A DNA stretch of 64,000 nucleotides, taken from positions 1 to 64,000 of the forward strand of contig JAEZUC010000094.1 of the NCBI GenBank assembly GCA_023443515.1, in the 5' to 3' direction. This document shows positions 8,182 to 15,645 of this stretch, piece after piece (positions within the stretch are counted from its first letter, which is position 1; every line of letters begins with the position of its first letter). The stretch is from Bacillota bacterium. Lineage in GTDB: Bacteria > Bacillota > Clostridia > Acetivibrionales > DSM-1351. Below the pieces are notes generated by a model. The model did not search any database. It saw only the letters and a list, made by a program, of their open reading frames with translations, and was not told the DNA's origin. Made by a program: the position numbers and the translations under genes.

Positions 8182-9227
8182 TGTGTCACCTTCTCTCCAG
8201 CCCCGTTAATCTTTAGCTTTTGACTGAATTTTTGAAAAAACTTTTTAACCTGTTTTGATTGCAAGGATACAATTATAATTACAACTATTGCTTTATAAAC
8301 AGGCAACTGATCTGCCGATACTCCCATTGAATAAAGCGAAGTAGACAATGCCTGTATGGTAATGGCACCAATAACGCTACCTGCCAATGAGAATTTACCC
8401 CCGGCCAGACTGTTGCCTCCCAGGGCAACTGCGAGAATTGCATCCATTTCCATATTTAGTCCCACATTATTTGCGTCAATGGAATAGATTCTGGAGGTTG
8501 CTATTGTGCCGGCAATGCCTGAACACATGCCACAGAATGCATAGGTTAAAAATACAATAAATGTTGAATTTAGGCCTACTAATCTGCTTGCTTTCGCATT
8601 TATACCTACACTTTGAATATACATTCCAAGTGCCGATTTCCGAAGAAGAACCGATGTCAGGATTACTACAGCCGCTGCTACAAAAACAGGTGTCGGCAAA
8701 GGTACACCCGGAAGTACGGAACCTAAATATTTAAAACTATTCACTTTGATATAAAGAATGTTGCCTCCGGTGATGAGTTGTGCAATCCCCCGGCCTGCAG
8801 TAAACAGAATCAAGGTTGCCACCATTGGCTGGATTTTTAATTTTGCAACAAGGAAGCCATTCCACGCACCGCAAACAGTTGCAGCCAGAATTCCTGCTAA
8901 TACTGCAAGTACATAAGGTATATTGTATGCCTCCCCCGTTCCCAACAAGAAACATGTTACCGCACCTGTTACTGCCATTACCGATCCCACTGAAATATCT
9001 GTTCCTGCCGAAGATGCCACACATAATGTCATACCTGCTGCAAGAATAATTAATTCACTTGAACGGTTTATTATATCAATGAGATACCCATAAAGCACCC
9101 CATTGCTGTTAATAGATATATTAAAAAAGTCAGGAGTTCTGATTAGATTTACGACCAGTACTGCAAAAAGGCATACTAAGGGCCAGAACAGCCTGTATTT
9201 TGTGATCTTTTTAATTTGACTATTCAT
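8178..9227 (-). CDS. Sugar ABC transporter permease (YtfT type)
   Basis: Second inner-membrane permease of the importer, 349 aa, homologous in layout to its neighbour. Multiple hydrophobic segments are visible, with conserved GINAKASRLVGLNSTFI and ILAVALGGNSLAGGKFSLAGSVIG-type loops. The start is placed at ATG 9227, because GGGGGTGATG, a near-perfect anti-16S match, lies just upstream; a GTG at 9236 is inside that site. The start overlaps the end of the ATPase gene (stop 9220), and its own stop overlaps the next permease start, so the three genes are translationally coupled. It likely forms a heterodimeric membrane channel with the 7159-8181 product. Confidence 0.93.
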   Translation of the reverse strand: MNSQIKKITKYRLFWPLVCLFAVLVVNLIRTPDFFNISINSNGVLYGYLIDIINRSSELIILAAGMTLCVASSAGTDISVGSVMAVTGAVTCFLLGTGEAYNIPYVLAVLAGILAATVCGAWNGFLVAKLKIQPMVATLILFTAGRGIAQLITGGNILYIKVNSFKYLGSVLPGVPLPTPVFVAAAVVILTSVLLRKSALGMYIQSVGINAKASRLVGLNSTFIVFLTYAFCGMCSGIAGTIATSRIYSIDANNVGLNMEMDAILAVALGGNSLAGGKFSLAGSVIGAITIQALSTSLYSMGVSADQLPVYKAIVVIIIVSLQSKQVKKFFQKFSQKLKINGAGEKVTQ

Positions 9228-10752
9228 TAGCATCACCCCCTGCTATAACCTTCATAATCAGTTCTTGAGACAATTCATTTTCGTCAAGTTCCCCTACTTT
9301 TCTGCCGTCTCGCAAAACCGCCATTCTGTTAACGGTACGCAGCATTTCCTCTATTTCGGAAGAAATAAACATTACCGACATTCCTTTACTTGCAAAGTCA
9401 ACCACAAGCTTTTGTATCTCAGTTTTTGTACCAACATCAATACCTCTTGTAGGTTCATCAAGAATTAAAAATTCAGGTTCAGTCATAAGCCATCTACCCA
9501 GTATAACTTTTTGCTGATTACCGCCACTAAGCTGTTTTATAGGGGTTTCACGGCTTGCAGTTTTTATCTGGAGCATATTGATAAACTTATCTGTCAGCTC
9601 CTCCTGCTCCTTTTTACTCATAAGTTTAAACATACCTCTTTTAGCCTGTAGAGCAAGTATCATATTTTCTCTTACAGATAAATCCGCTATGATTCCTTCT
9701 TCTTTTCTGTTTTCAGGACAAAAAGCCATTCCAGCCTTCATTGAATCTATTGGTGCCTTAAAACTGCATGCTTCTCCATTGACCTTCAACTCTCCGCAAT
9801 CTGCTTTATCAGCACCGTATATTACTCTTGCCATTTCGGAACGTCCAGAGCCTAAAAGGCCTGCAAGGCCTATTACTTCACCTTTTCTAATCTCCAGATC
9901 AAACGGTTTTATGGTTCCGGTGTGGCCCAATTCTTTTGCAGAAATAACAGTATCCTTTGTTGCTTTTATCTCCTGCTCCTTTGCTGCTTTTTTTATCAGA
10001 GCCAGGTCATCAAATTCCTTACCCATCATTTTTGCAACCAATTGTACCCTGGGCAGCTTTTCAACTTCGTATTCTCCTACCAGACTGCCATTTCTCAAAA
10101 CTGTAATCTTATCGCATACTGCATATACCTGTTCAAGAAAGTGAGTTACAAATATGATACCTGTTCCTTGGGATTTTAGTTTTCTCATTACCTCAAACAG
10201 CTTTTCCACCTCATATTCATCCAAACTTGAAGTGGGTTCATCCAGTATAAGTACTTTTGAGGAAATATCAACTGCCCTGGCAATTGCAACCATCTGCTGC
10301 ATGGCTACCGAATAATTGTCCAGAGATTTTGTAACATCAATATCAACATTGAAATTTAACAAAATCTCTTTTGCCCTTTTATTTATCGCTTTCCAATCAA
10401 TACGTCCCGCCTTTTTCAGTTCTCTTCCTATAAAAATATTTTCAGCTACCGAAAGGTTAGGACACAAATTTATCTCCTGGTATACTGTACTGATTCCGTT
10501 TGCTTGTGCTTCCTGGGGAGATTTATTAATAACAGGATGATTTATTCCGTCTATAAGTATTTGACCTGATTCAAATTCTTCAACACCCGTCAATACTTTA
10601 ATCAAAGTACTTTTCCCCGCACCATTTTCGCCCATAAGAGCATGAATTTCGCCCGTCCGAAGTGTAAAATCCACATTAGACAGTGCTGTTACTCCGGGAA
10701 AAGTCTTGCATATGTTTCTCATTTTAAGAACTTCATGACTTTCGTTCCCCAC
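9220..10752 (-). CDS. Sugar ABC transporter ATP-binding protein with two ATPase domains (RbsA/YtfR type)
   Basis: Cytoplasmic energising subunit, 510 aa, with two tandem ABC domains. The first has Walker A GENGAGKST at 41-49 and Walker B with ILDEPTSSLDE. The second has the degenerate Walker A GLLGSGRSE typical of monosaccharide importers, but a full signature (LSGGNQQKV) and Walker B (LILDEPTRGIDVGTK). Start codon GTG 10752, with GGAG 7 nt upstream. It is separated from the binding-protein gene by 116 nt containing a strong hairpin, which probably lowers its expression relative to the binding protein, as is usual in such operons. Confidence 0.95.
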   Translation of the reverse strand: MGNESHEVLKMRNICKTFPGVTALSNVDFTLRTGEIHALMGENGAGKSTLIKVLTGVEEFESGQILIDGINHPVINKSPQEAQANGISTVYQEINLCPNLSVAENIFIGRELKKAGRIDWKAINKRAKEILLNFNVDIDVTKSLDNYSVAMQQMVAIARAVDISSKVLILDEPTSSLDEYEVEKLFEVMRKLKSQGTGIIFVTHFLEQVYAVCDKITVLRNGSLVGEYEVEKLPRVQLVAKMMGKEFDDLALIKKAAKEQEIKATKDTVISAKELGHTGTIKPFDLEIRKGEVIGLAGLLGSGRSEMARVIYGADKADCGELKVNGEACSFKAPIDSMKAGMAFCPENRKEEGIIADLSVRENMILALQAKRGMFKLMSKKEQEELTDKFINMLQIKTASRETPIKQLSGGNQQKVILGRWLMTEPEFLILDEPTRGIDVGTKTEIQKLVVDFASKGMSVMFISSEIEEMLRTVNRMAVLRDGRKVGELDENELSQELIMKVIAGGDANE

Positions 10753-10799
10753 GCGCCTTCTCCATCCTTTCCCAATGAATTGCTGCAGTTAATCTTTTA

Positions 10800-10842
10800 A
10801 AAAAACAGGTGTGAATAAATTGACGCTTCACACCTGTTTTTT
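10800..10842 (-). terminator. Rho-independent terminator/attenuator after the binding-protein gene
   Basis: A perfect 16-bp stem (AACAGGTGTGAA core) with an 11-nt loop ends in a run of seven T on the minus strand, 26 nt after the binding-protein stop. A-rich and T-rich arms make it terminator-like in both directions. Located inside the importer operon, it probably lets only part of transcription continue into the ATPase and permease genes. Confidence 0.85.
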
Positions 10843-10868
10843 AATTCAATTACAAACTAGGATTTAAA

Positions 10869-11891
10869 TTAGTATTTACGATTTGGAAGCTCTTTTTCAG
10901 CTGTTTCAGCAGGGTACACTTTTTCATCAACATACTGGATTTTTTCAACTTTTTCATCATTCATCAATTTTTTAGCAAGTTCAGCTACTCTTGGTCCGTG
11001 TAGCGGGTTACATTCTACAGATACGTTCATATCTCCGGCTATCATGGACTTGAAAGCTGCTTTTACTGCATCAAAGGATACAATTGTTACATCTTTACCC
11101 GGAACCTTACCTGCTGCTTTTAAAGCATCGATTGCTCCAAAGGCCATGTTATCGTTCTGTGCTACAACTACATCAATGTCATTGTACTGTTTAAGGAAAG
11201 ATTCCATAACTTCCTGACCTTTTGCCTGAGTGAATTCTCCGGTCTGTTCTGCCAGTATCTTAAAGTTGCTGTAATTTTTTATTGTATCACCAAAACCTTT
11301 TGTACGGCCTATTTCAGCAGAAGACCCGATTGTTCCCTGAAGAACTACAACATTTTGTGTATCGGTTTTGCCTTTTTCTTTTATGTAGTTAGCTAACCAT
11401 TCAGCTGCATTAACACCTTCCTTCTGGAAGTCTGAACCAACCCAGCAGCTAAATAATGAATCATCTGAAACCTTGATCATTCTATCACAAATAATTACAG
11501 GAATTCCTGCATTCTTTGCTTCGCCTAATACAGTTTCCCAACCTGTTTCTGTAACAGGTGCTATTGCTATAACATCAACATCCTGTGATATAAAATCTCT
11601 TACTGCTTTAATCTGATTTTCCTGCTTTTGCTGTGCATCTGCAAAAATTAACCTAAAGCCATTTTCTTCTGATAATGCAGATTTCATTGATGCTGTGTTA
11701 GCTACGCGCCAGTCGCTTTCAGCACCAACTTGTGAAAAACCTATAGTAATCAACTTATTGCTGTCTGAGTCATTAGCTGCTGTAGACGATTGGGTAGCCT
11801 GAGATGATGGTGAATCTGAACCAGTTGCTCCGCAACCTGCTGCCATTACCAATGAAAAACACATTAGCAATGCAATTAACCTTTTTTTCAT
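10869..11891 (-). CDS. Sugar-binding lipoprotein of the ABC importer (YtfQ-like, Peripla_BP_4)
   Basis: Extracytoplasmic substrate-binding lipoprotein, 340 aa. A lipoprotein signal peptide ends in the lipobox MAAGC with the lipidated Cys at residue 20, followed by a Ser/Thr-rich linker. The rest is a two-lobed periplasmic-binding fold of the LacI/ribose type (ITIGFSQVGAESDWR at the start of lobe 1; IAIAPVTETGWE; VVAQNDNMAFGAIDALK). The ATG at 11891 is preferred over the TTG directly before it; GGAGG is 8 nt upstream. Among characterised importers the GFSQxGAESxWR start resembles the galactofuranose binder YtfQ. The gene neighbourhood favours an arabinofuranose-type sugar, which is inference. 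Confidence 0.95.
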   Translation of the reverse strand: MKKRLIALLMCFSLVMAAGCGATGSDSPSSQATQSSTAANDSDSNKLITIGFSQVGAESDWRVANTASMKSALSEENGFRLIFADAQQKQENQIKAVRDFISQDVDVIAIAPVTETGWETVLGEAKNAGIPVIICDRMIKVSDDSLFSCWVGSDFQKEGVNAAEWLANYIKEKGKTDTQNVVVLQGTIGSSAEIGRTKGFGDTIKNYSNFKILAEQTGEFTQAKGQEVMESFLKQYNDIDVVVAQNDNMAFGAIDALKAAGKVPGKDVTIVSFDAVKAAFKSMIAGDMNVSVECNPLHGPRVAELAKKLMNDEKVEKIQYVDEKVYPAETAEKELPNRKY

Positions 11892-11919
11892 CAAATATTC
11901 CTCCTATAATAAACTTTAC

Positions 11920-11940
11920 TGCCGGCATTTCCTGCCGGCA
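11920..11940 (-). promoter_or_regulatory. GC-rich hairpin in the 5' UTR of the binding-protein gene
   Basis: Two copies of the self-complementary octamer TGCCGGCA (11920-11927 and 11933-11940) flank five bases, about 30 nt before the lipoprotein start and 18 nt ahead of its GGAGG. In RNA they form an 8-bp stem. It could stabilise the mRNA; no U tract follows, so it is not a terminator. Confidence 0.5.
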
Positions 11941-11945
11941 AGATT

Positions 11946-11977
11946 ATTGTAGCAAAGCTGTTTATTTATCGAAACAG
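11946..11977 (-). promoter_or_regulatory. Candidate promoter and overlapping operator of the ABC importer operon
   Basis: On the minus strand TACAAT (11951-11946, 5/6 match) is preceded at 17 nt by TTTCGA, a poor -35. A perfect inverted repeat CTGTTT-N8-AAACAG (11958-11977) overlaps the -35 and spacer, as an operator or activator site would. Copies of TATTAAG at 11982-11988 and 12006-12012 lie just upstream and recur in the abfA promoter. Confidence 0.4.
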
Positions 11978-12089
11978 AATATATTAAGAGTTTTTTATAA
12001 TAATTTATTAAGTAAAGTTTGATTTAAAATAAGACTATTGAAAAGTTCATTTTTTTATTAATTATGTTGAATAATTTGCTAAAACTTAA

Positions 12090-12992
12090 TTATTTATAAT
12101 ATAACTTAAATAATATATCACGGCTGTAGTTGCCAAAACCTTTTCCGAATATTGTTACACCTCCGACATTCTGTGAGTCAGGCAATACTGCTATTCTGAA
12201 AGTCCAATATTTCTGACGTATGTCCAAACATGAAAGAGATATATCCGAAACCTTTATTCCATCTATATATGATCCATCCTGTGTTATACGTATGGATTTA
12301 TATAAACCGTATTGACCAACCTGCAGACTCCACCACTCAGGAGTATATCTTCCCCTGCTGTTTCCATAATCACCGGGGCTGGTCCATTGACCAACCTTCT
12401 TTTCATTTAGAAAGAAAGTTATATCCGAGGGCCAGTTGCTATTTATTCCCGGAGCTTCGGAACCAAGCTCCATTGATATCTCTAATTCTTCTGGCTGTTG
12501 TACTGATAGTAAAAAATTGGGAATTCTGTATTCCACAAAACCTTCCGTAAACCAAAGTATTCCTGCATTAACTCTGTCAGGTTCCAAAAAATATCTCGGA
12601 TCATCAAACTCACCTATAACCTTTTCGGGTGTCGCTATTCCACAAGTAGGAGTTACGGTAAAATTGGAGTAATGGCCTATGGGCATTGAAAATTTGTGGT
12701 AATCTCTTGTTTTCGCCTGTCTGCTTGGAAATTGGATTTCCAAGGAATCTACGTCAAGAAAACAGAGTTTTTGTACTGCCCCGTTTATACTTTTTCTTTC
12801 AGAATGAACAATTCCGGCTTTTTCAAGCTTTTTTACATGCATAGTTACTATTGCACTGCTCAAACCAAGTTCTTGGGCAAGCTGTTTTATATTTAAAGCA
12901 TCCATTGCAAGTAAGTTAATTATTTTTATACGAACGCTGCTACTTAATGCTTCATACACAGGAAGCCACTTTTCAGATATGTCTGTCTTCAT
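12090..12992 (-). CDS. ArsR-type winged-helix transcription regulator with C-terminal putative ligand domain
   Basis: DNA-binding regulator of 300 aa. Residues 10-80 form an ArsR-like winged helix (ALSSSVRIKIINLLA, then recognition helix LSSAIVTMHVKKLEKAGIVHSER). The remaining 220 residues are much longer than in metal-sensing ArsR proteins. They are aromatic-rich and apparently beta-rich (WFTEGFVEYRIPNF, TPEWWSLQVGQYG), with no cysteine metal site. I infer that this part binds a sugar or sugar derivative; I do not recognise a named family for it. The ATG at 12990-12992 has AGGAG upstream. It sits divergently from the GH51 gene and upstream of the importer operon on its own strand, so it is the natural local regulator of arabinose uptake and hydrolysis. 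Confidence 0.82.
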   Translation of the reverse strand: MKTDISEKWLPVYEALSSSVRIKIINLLAMDALNIKQLAQELGLSSAIVTMHVKKLEKAGIVHSERKSINGAVQKLCFLDVDSLEIQFPSRQAKTRDYHKFSMPIGHYSNFTVTPTCGIATPEKVIGEFDDPRYFLEPDRVNAGILWFTEGFVEYRIPNFLLSVQQPEELEISMELGSEAPGINSNWPSDITFFLNEKKVGQWTSPGDYGNSRGRYTPEWWSLQVGQYGLYKSIRITQDGSYIDGIKVSDISLSCLDIRQKYWTFRIAVLPDSQNVGGVTIFGKGFGNYSRDILFKLYYK

Positions 12993-13073
12993 TTATATTT
13001 TGCTCCTAAATTGAAATTAATACAAGTATAAATTACCCGCTATATTTTGTAAATATTAAGCCTTTTATTTGTA

Positions 13074-13102
13074 TTGACATATGTGAAAATGGAAGATAGT
13101 AT
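13074..13102 (+). promoter_or_regulatory. Sigma-A promoter of the arabinofuranosidase gene
   Basis: A perfect -35 box TTGACA (13074-13079) and TAGTAT (13097-13102) are separated by 17 nt, 83 nt upstream of the abfA start. It is the best promoter match in the non-coding sequence of the window. Confidence 0.7.
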
Positions 13103-13103
13103 A

Positions 13104-13151
13104 TAGTTATTAAGGTAACTATTAAGTAATTAACATTTTTATTAACTACTT
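13104..13151. promoter_or_regulatory. Two inverted repeats downstream of the abfA promoter (candidate operators)
   Basis: TAGTTA-N6-TAACTA (13104-13121) is followed by AAGTAATTAA-N8-TTAACTACTT (13124-13151, one mismatch). Both lie just after the -10 box, where repressor binding would block transcription. They contain TATTAAG at 13108 and 13120, a motif also found upstream of the ABC importer operon. The ArsR-like protein encoded divergently is the likely binder. Confidence 0.45.
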
Positions 13152-13184
13152 ATATTTTATTTAATATTTTCTTGGAGGTCAAGC

Positions 13185-14693
13185 ATGGATAACGCAAAAA
13201 TGATACTTAACAAAGACTATATTGTGGGGCCGGTTGATAAAAGAATTTACGGCTCATTTATTGAGCATTTGGGTAGAGCTGTTTACGGTGGAATCTATGA
13301 ACCGGGACACCCTACAGCTGACAAGTTCGGCTTCAGGCAGGATGTCTCAGAAATGATAAAAGAATTACAGGTGCCCATAGTAAGATATCCCGGCGGAAAC
13401 TTTGTTTCGGGTTACAATTGGGAGGACGGAGTAGGCCCCGTAGAAAAAAGACCCCGCCGCACAGAATTAGCTTGGGCTACAATTGAAACCAATGAAATCG
13501 GAACCAATGAGTTTATTACGTGGGCTAAAGAAGTAGGTACAGAAGTTATGATGGCGGTTAATCTGGGAACAAGAGGGGCTGATGCAGCCAGAAATCTCAT
13601 TGAATACTGTAACCTTACTCAAGGTACCTACTGGAGTGATTTGCGAAAGTCTCACGGCTATAGTCAGCCACACAACATAAAAACCTGGTGTCTCGGAAAT
13701 GAAATGGACGGCCCTTGGCAGATAGGTACAAAAACTGCGGAGGAATACGGAAGGCTTGCCTGTGAAACTGCAAAGGTTATGAAAATGGTAGATCCTACTA
13801 TCGAATTAGTAGCCTGCGGAAGTTCTGGAAGCGGTATGCCTACATTTGCTCAATGGGAAGCTACAGTATTAGAGCATACTTATGAACATGTTGACTATAT
13901 TTCACTTCATACGTATTATGGTAACCAAGATAATGATACTGCTAACTTTTTATCAAAGGCTATGGATATGGATGCCTTTATCAAATCCGTTGTTGCAACC
14001 TGTGATTACGTAAAAGCAAAAAAACGCAGTAAGAAAAATATAAACCTCTCCTTTGACGAATGGAACGTATGGTTCCACTCCAATGAAGCGGATAAAAAAA
14101 TTGACAGATGGTCTATTGCACCACCTCAGCTTGAAGATATTTATAATTTTGAGGATGCACTTTTAGTTGGAAGTATGCTGATAACTCTGTTAAAGAATGC
14201 CGACAGAGTAAAGATGGCTTGTCTTGCACAGCTTGTGAATGTTATTGCACCTATAATGACAGAGAACGGCGGAAGTGCATGGAAGCAGACGATTTACTAT
14301 CCATACTTACATACTTCAGTGTTTGGAAGAGGTACAGTTTTAAATACTATTATGAAAGCACCAAAGTTTGATACTAAAGATTTTACAGACGTTTCAGCTA
14401 TTGATGCCACAGCAGTAATTAATGACAGCAACGACGAAATTACAATATTTGCAGTAAACAGACATATGGAAAACAATATTACTCTGGATATTGAGCTAAA
14501 CGGCTTCGGACAGTTTGAAGTTGTTGAACATATAGTTCTTGAGCATAATGATGTAAAAGCTACTAATACAAAAGAAAATCCTAATAACGTTGTACCGAAC
14601 AACAATGGAAATGCTGCAATGGAAGATGGAAGTATCAAAGCCTCCTTAAAGAATCTTTCCTGGAATGTTATAAGATTGAAAAAAGTAAAGTAA
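13185..14693 (+). CDS. abfA: Intracellular alpha-L-arabinofuranosidase, GH51
   Basis: Cytoplasmic glycoside hydrolase, 502 aa with no signal peptide, which releases L-arabinose from imported arabino- or arabinoxylo-oligosaccharides. It is a full-length GH51 enzyme: a (beta/alpha)8 barrel with acid/base E173 in CLGNEMDGPWQ and nucleophile E292 in SFDEWNVW, plus substrate loops RYPGGNFVSGYNWEDG and HTYYGN. A C-terminal beta-sandwich follows from about residue 390. The ATG is 6 nt after a perfect GGAGG. It is the only plus-strand gene supported in the window. It has its own promoter and operator-like repeats and ends at a strong bidirectional terminator. The context of an arabinose-type importer and arabinoxylan-degrading dockerin enzymes fits a complete utilisation pathway. 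Confidence 0.97.
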   Translation: MDNAKMILNKDYIVGPVDKRIYGSFIEHLGRAVYGGIYEPGHPTADKFGFRQDVSEMIKELQVPIVRYPGGNFVSGYNWEDGVGPVEKRPRRTELAWATIETNEIGTNEFITWAKEVGTEVMMAVNLGTRGADAARNLIEYCNLTQGTYWSDLRKSHGYSQPHNIKTWCLGNEMDGPWQIGTKTAEEYGRLACETAKVMKMVDPTIELVACGSSGSGMPTFAQWEATVLEHTYEHVDYISLHTYYGNQDNDTANFLSKAMDMDAFIKSVVATCDYVKAKKRSKKNINLSFDEWNVWFHSNEADKKIDRWSIAPPQLEDIYNFEDALLVGSMLITLLKNADRVKMACLAQLVNVIAPIMTENGGSAWKQTIYYPYLHTSVFGRGTVLNTIMKAPKFDTKDFTDVSAIDATAVINDSNDEITIFAVNRHMENNITLDIELNGFGQFEVVEHIVLEHNDVKATNTKENPNNVVPNNNGNAAMEDGSIKASLKNLSWNVIRLKKVK

Positions 14694-14708
14694 GAGCTTA
14701 TTAAATGT

Positions 14709-14748
14709 AGAAGGAACCATCCGGATTTTTTCCCGGATGGTTCCTTCT
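14709..14748. terminator. Bidirectional terminator between abfA and the biosynthetic operon
   Basis: A perfect 16-bp stem (AAGGAACCATCCGG and its complement, extended by two pairs) with an 8-nt loop lies in the 70-nt gap between convergent genes. Only short T tracts follow on either side. It marks the end of both the GH51 transcript and the 49-kb minus-strand operon. Confidence 0.85.
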
Positions 14749-14763
14749 TATTATACCTATAAC

Positions 14764-15591
14764 TTAGAAATGGACAGGCACCTTTATATCAGAGGAGCAT
14801 TTATAATCCTCTTTCAGTATTGCAATACATTCATCAAGTCCTTTTCCTTCATGTGTTATCTTACTTACAAGTTTTATAAGCAAGCCCGGATTCTTATACT
14901 CAAAAATATTCCTTCCTATGGCCACTCCTGCTGCTCCTGCCAAAATTGAGTTATTTACCATGTTAAGCAGTTTTTCAGGATTATTCATATTTTCACCACC
15001 TGCTATAAGCACAGGGATTTGAACATTCTTCACCAACTCACTTATTTCTTCAATGGTTTCAGGGCACTCAACCTTTACAATGTCAGCCCCAAGCTCTTCT
15101 GCAAGGCGGGCAGTATGGGCGATATCTCCCGATTTTCTTTGGTTTCTCTTAGCATATACCATGGCAAGCAGAGGCATCCCCCATCTCACGCAAGCCTCGG
15201 ATACTTTGCCGAAATCCCTGAGCATGGAGCACTCATCTGAATCCCCCAGATTAACGTGAATTGAAACCGCATCAGCACCCAGTTGCACTGCTTCCTCAAC
15301 AGAGCCTACCAGCACCTTGCAATGGGAACCACCATTGAATTTTGTGGAAGCGGATAGATGTAATATGTAATTTCCCTCTAAAAAAATTTCATCCTGACAA
15401 AGTCTTGTTAATATACCCTTATGAAGAACAATCCCATCTGCACCACCACTTATAATCTGCCCTATGAGTTTTCTGTAATCGCCTAGACCTGTAATGGGCC
15501 CCAATGTCACTCCATGATCAATCGGAACAATACACGTCTTTTTGCATGAAGGTTTAATCAGCCGTGCTAATCTTAAGGCTTTACCATCCAT
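14764..15591 (-). CDS. DhnA-type aldolase: 2-amino-3,7-dideoxy-heptulosonate synthase / GriI-like
   Basis: Class I aldolase of the DeoC/FbaB family, 275 aa, cytoplasmic. Catalytic features: D25 in VPIDHG, Y146 in AMVYAKR, Schiff-base lysine K173 in ADIVKVECPE, and the phosphate-binding segments AGGEN and GVAIGRN. Archaeal relatives (MJ0400) join aspartate semialdehyde to a sugar phosphate en route to dehydroquinate. The actinomycete relatives GriI, AsuA1 and PtmB1 condense it with dihydroxyacetone phosphate to make 3-amino-4-hydroxybenzoate precursors. It is the last gene of the NRPS/PKS operon, 51 nt after a dehydroquinate synthase II gene. That pairing inside a biosynthetic operon argues for the 3,4-AHBA role, but the archaeal-type reaction cannot be excluded. 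ATG with GGGAGA upstream. Confidence 0.9.
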   Translation of the reverse strand: MDGKALRLARLIKPSCKKTCIVPIDHGVTLGPITGLGDYRKLIGQIISGGADGIVLHKGILTRLCQDEIFLEGNYILHLSASTKFNGGSHCKVLVGSVEEAVQLGADAVSIHVNLGDSDECSMLRDFGKVSEACVRWGMPLLAMVYAKRNQRKSGDIAHTARLAEELGADIVKVECPETIEEISELVKNVQIPVLIAGGENMNNPEKLLNMVNNSILAGAAGVAIGRNIFEYKNPGLLIKLVSKITHEGKGLDECIAILKEDYKCSSDIKVPVHF

Positions 15592-15623
15592 AAAGAAATC
15601 GATCTCCCTTTTATAAATTATTA

Positions 15624-15645
15624 TAAGTTATTTGCAAATAACTTA
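15624..15645. repeat. Perfect 22-bp palindrome overlapping the dehydroquinate synthase stop codon
   Basis: TAAGTTATTTG is followed immediately by its reverse complement CAAATAACTTA, and the last bases form the TAA stop of the upstream gene. In RNA it would give a stem of about 9 bp with a 4-nt loop in the 51-nt gap between the two aromatic-acid pathway genes. It may be an mRNA processing or stabilising element, or a protein site. Confidence 0.6.

Noticed and set aside
9578..10144. 188-codon plus-strand open frame inside the ABC ATPase gene
   Set aside because: Antisense shadow of a strongly conserved ATPase; no ribosome binding site and no recognisable protein.
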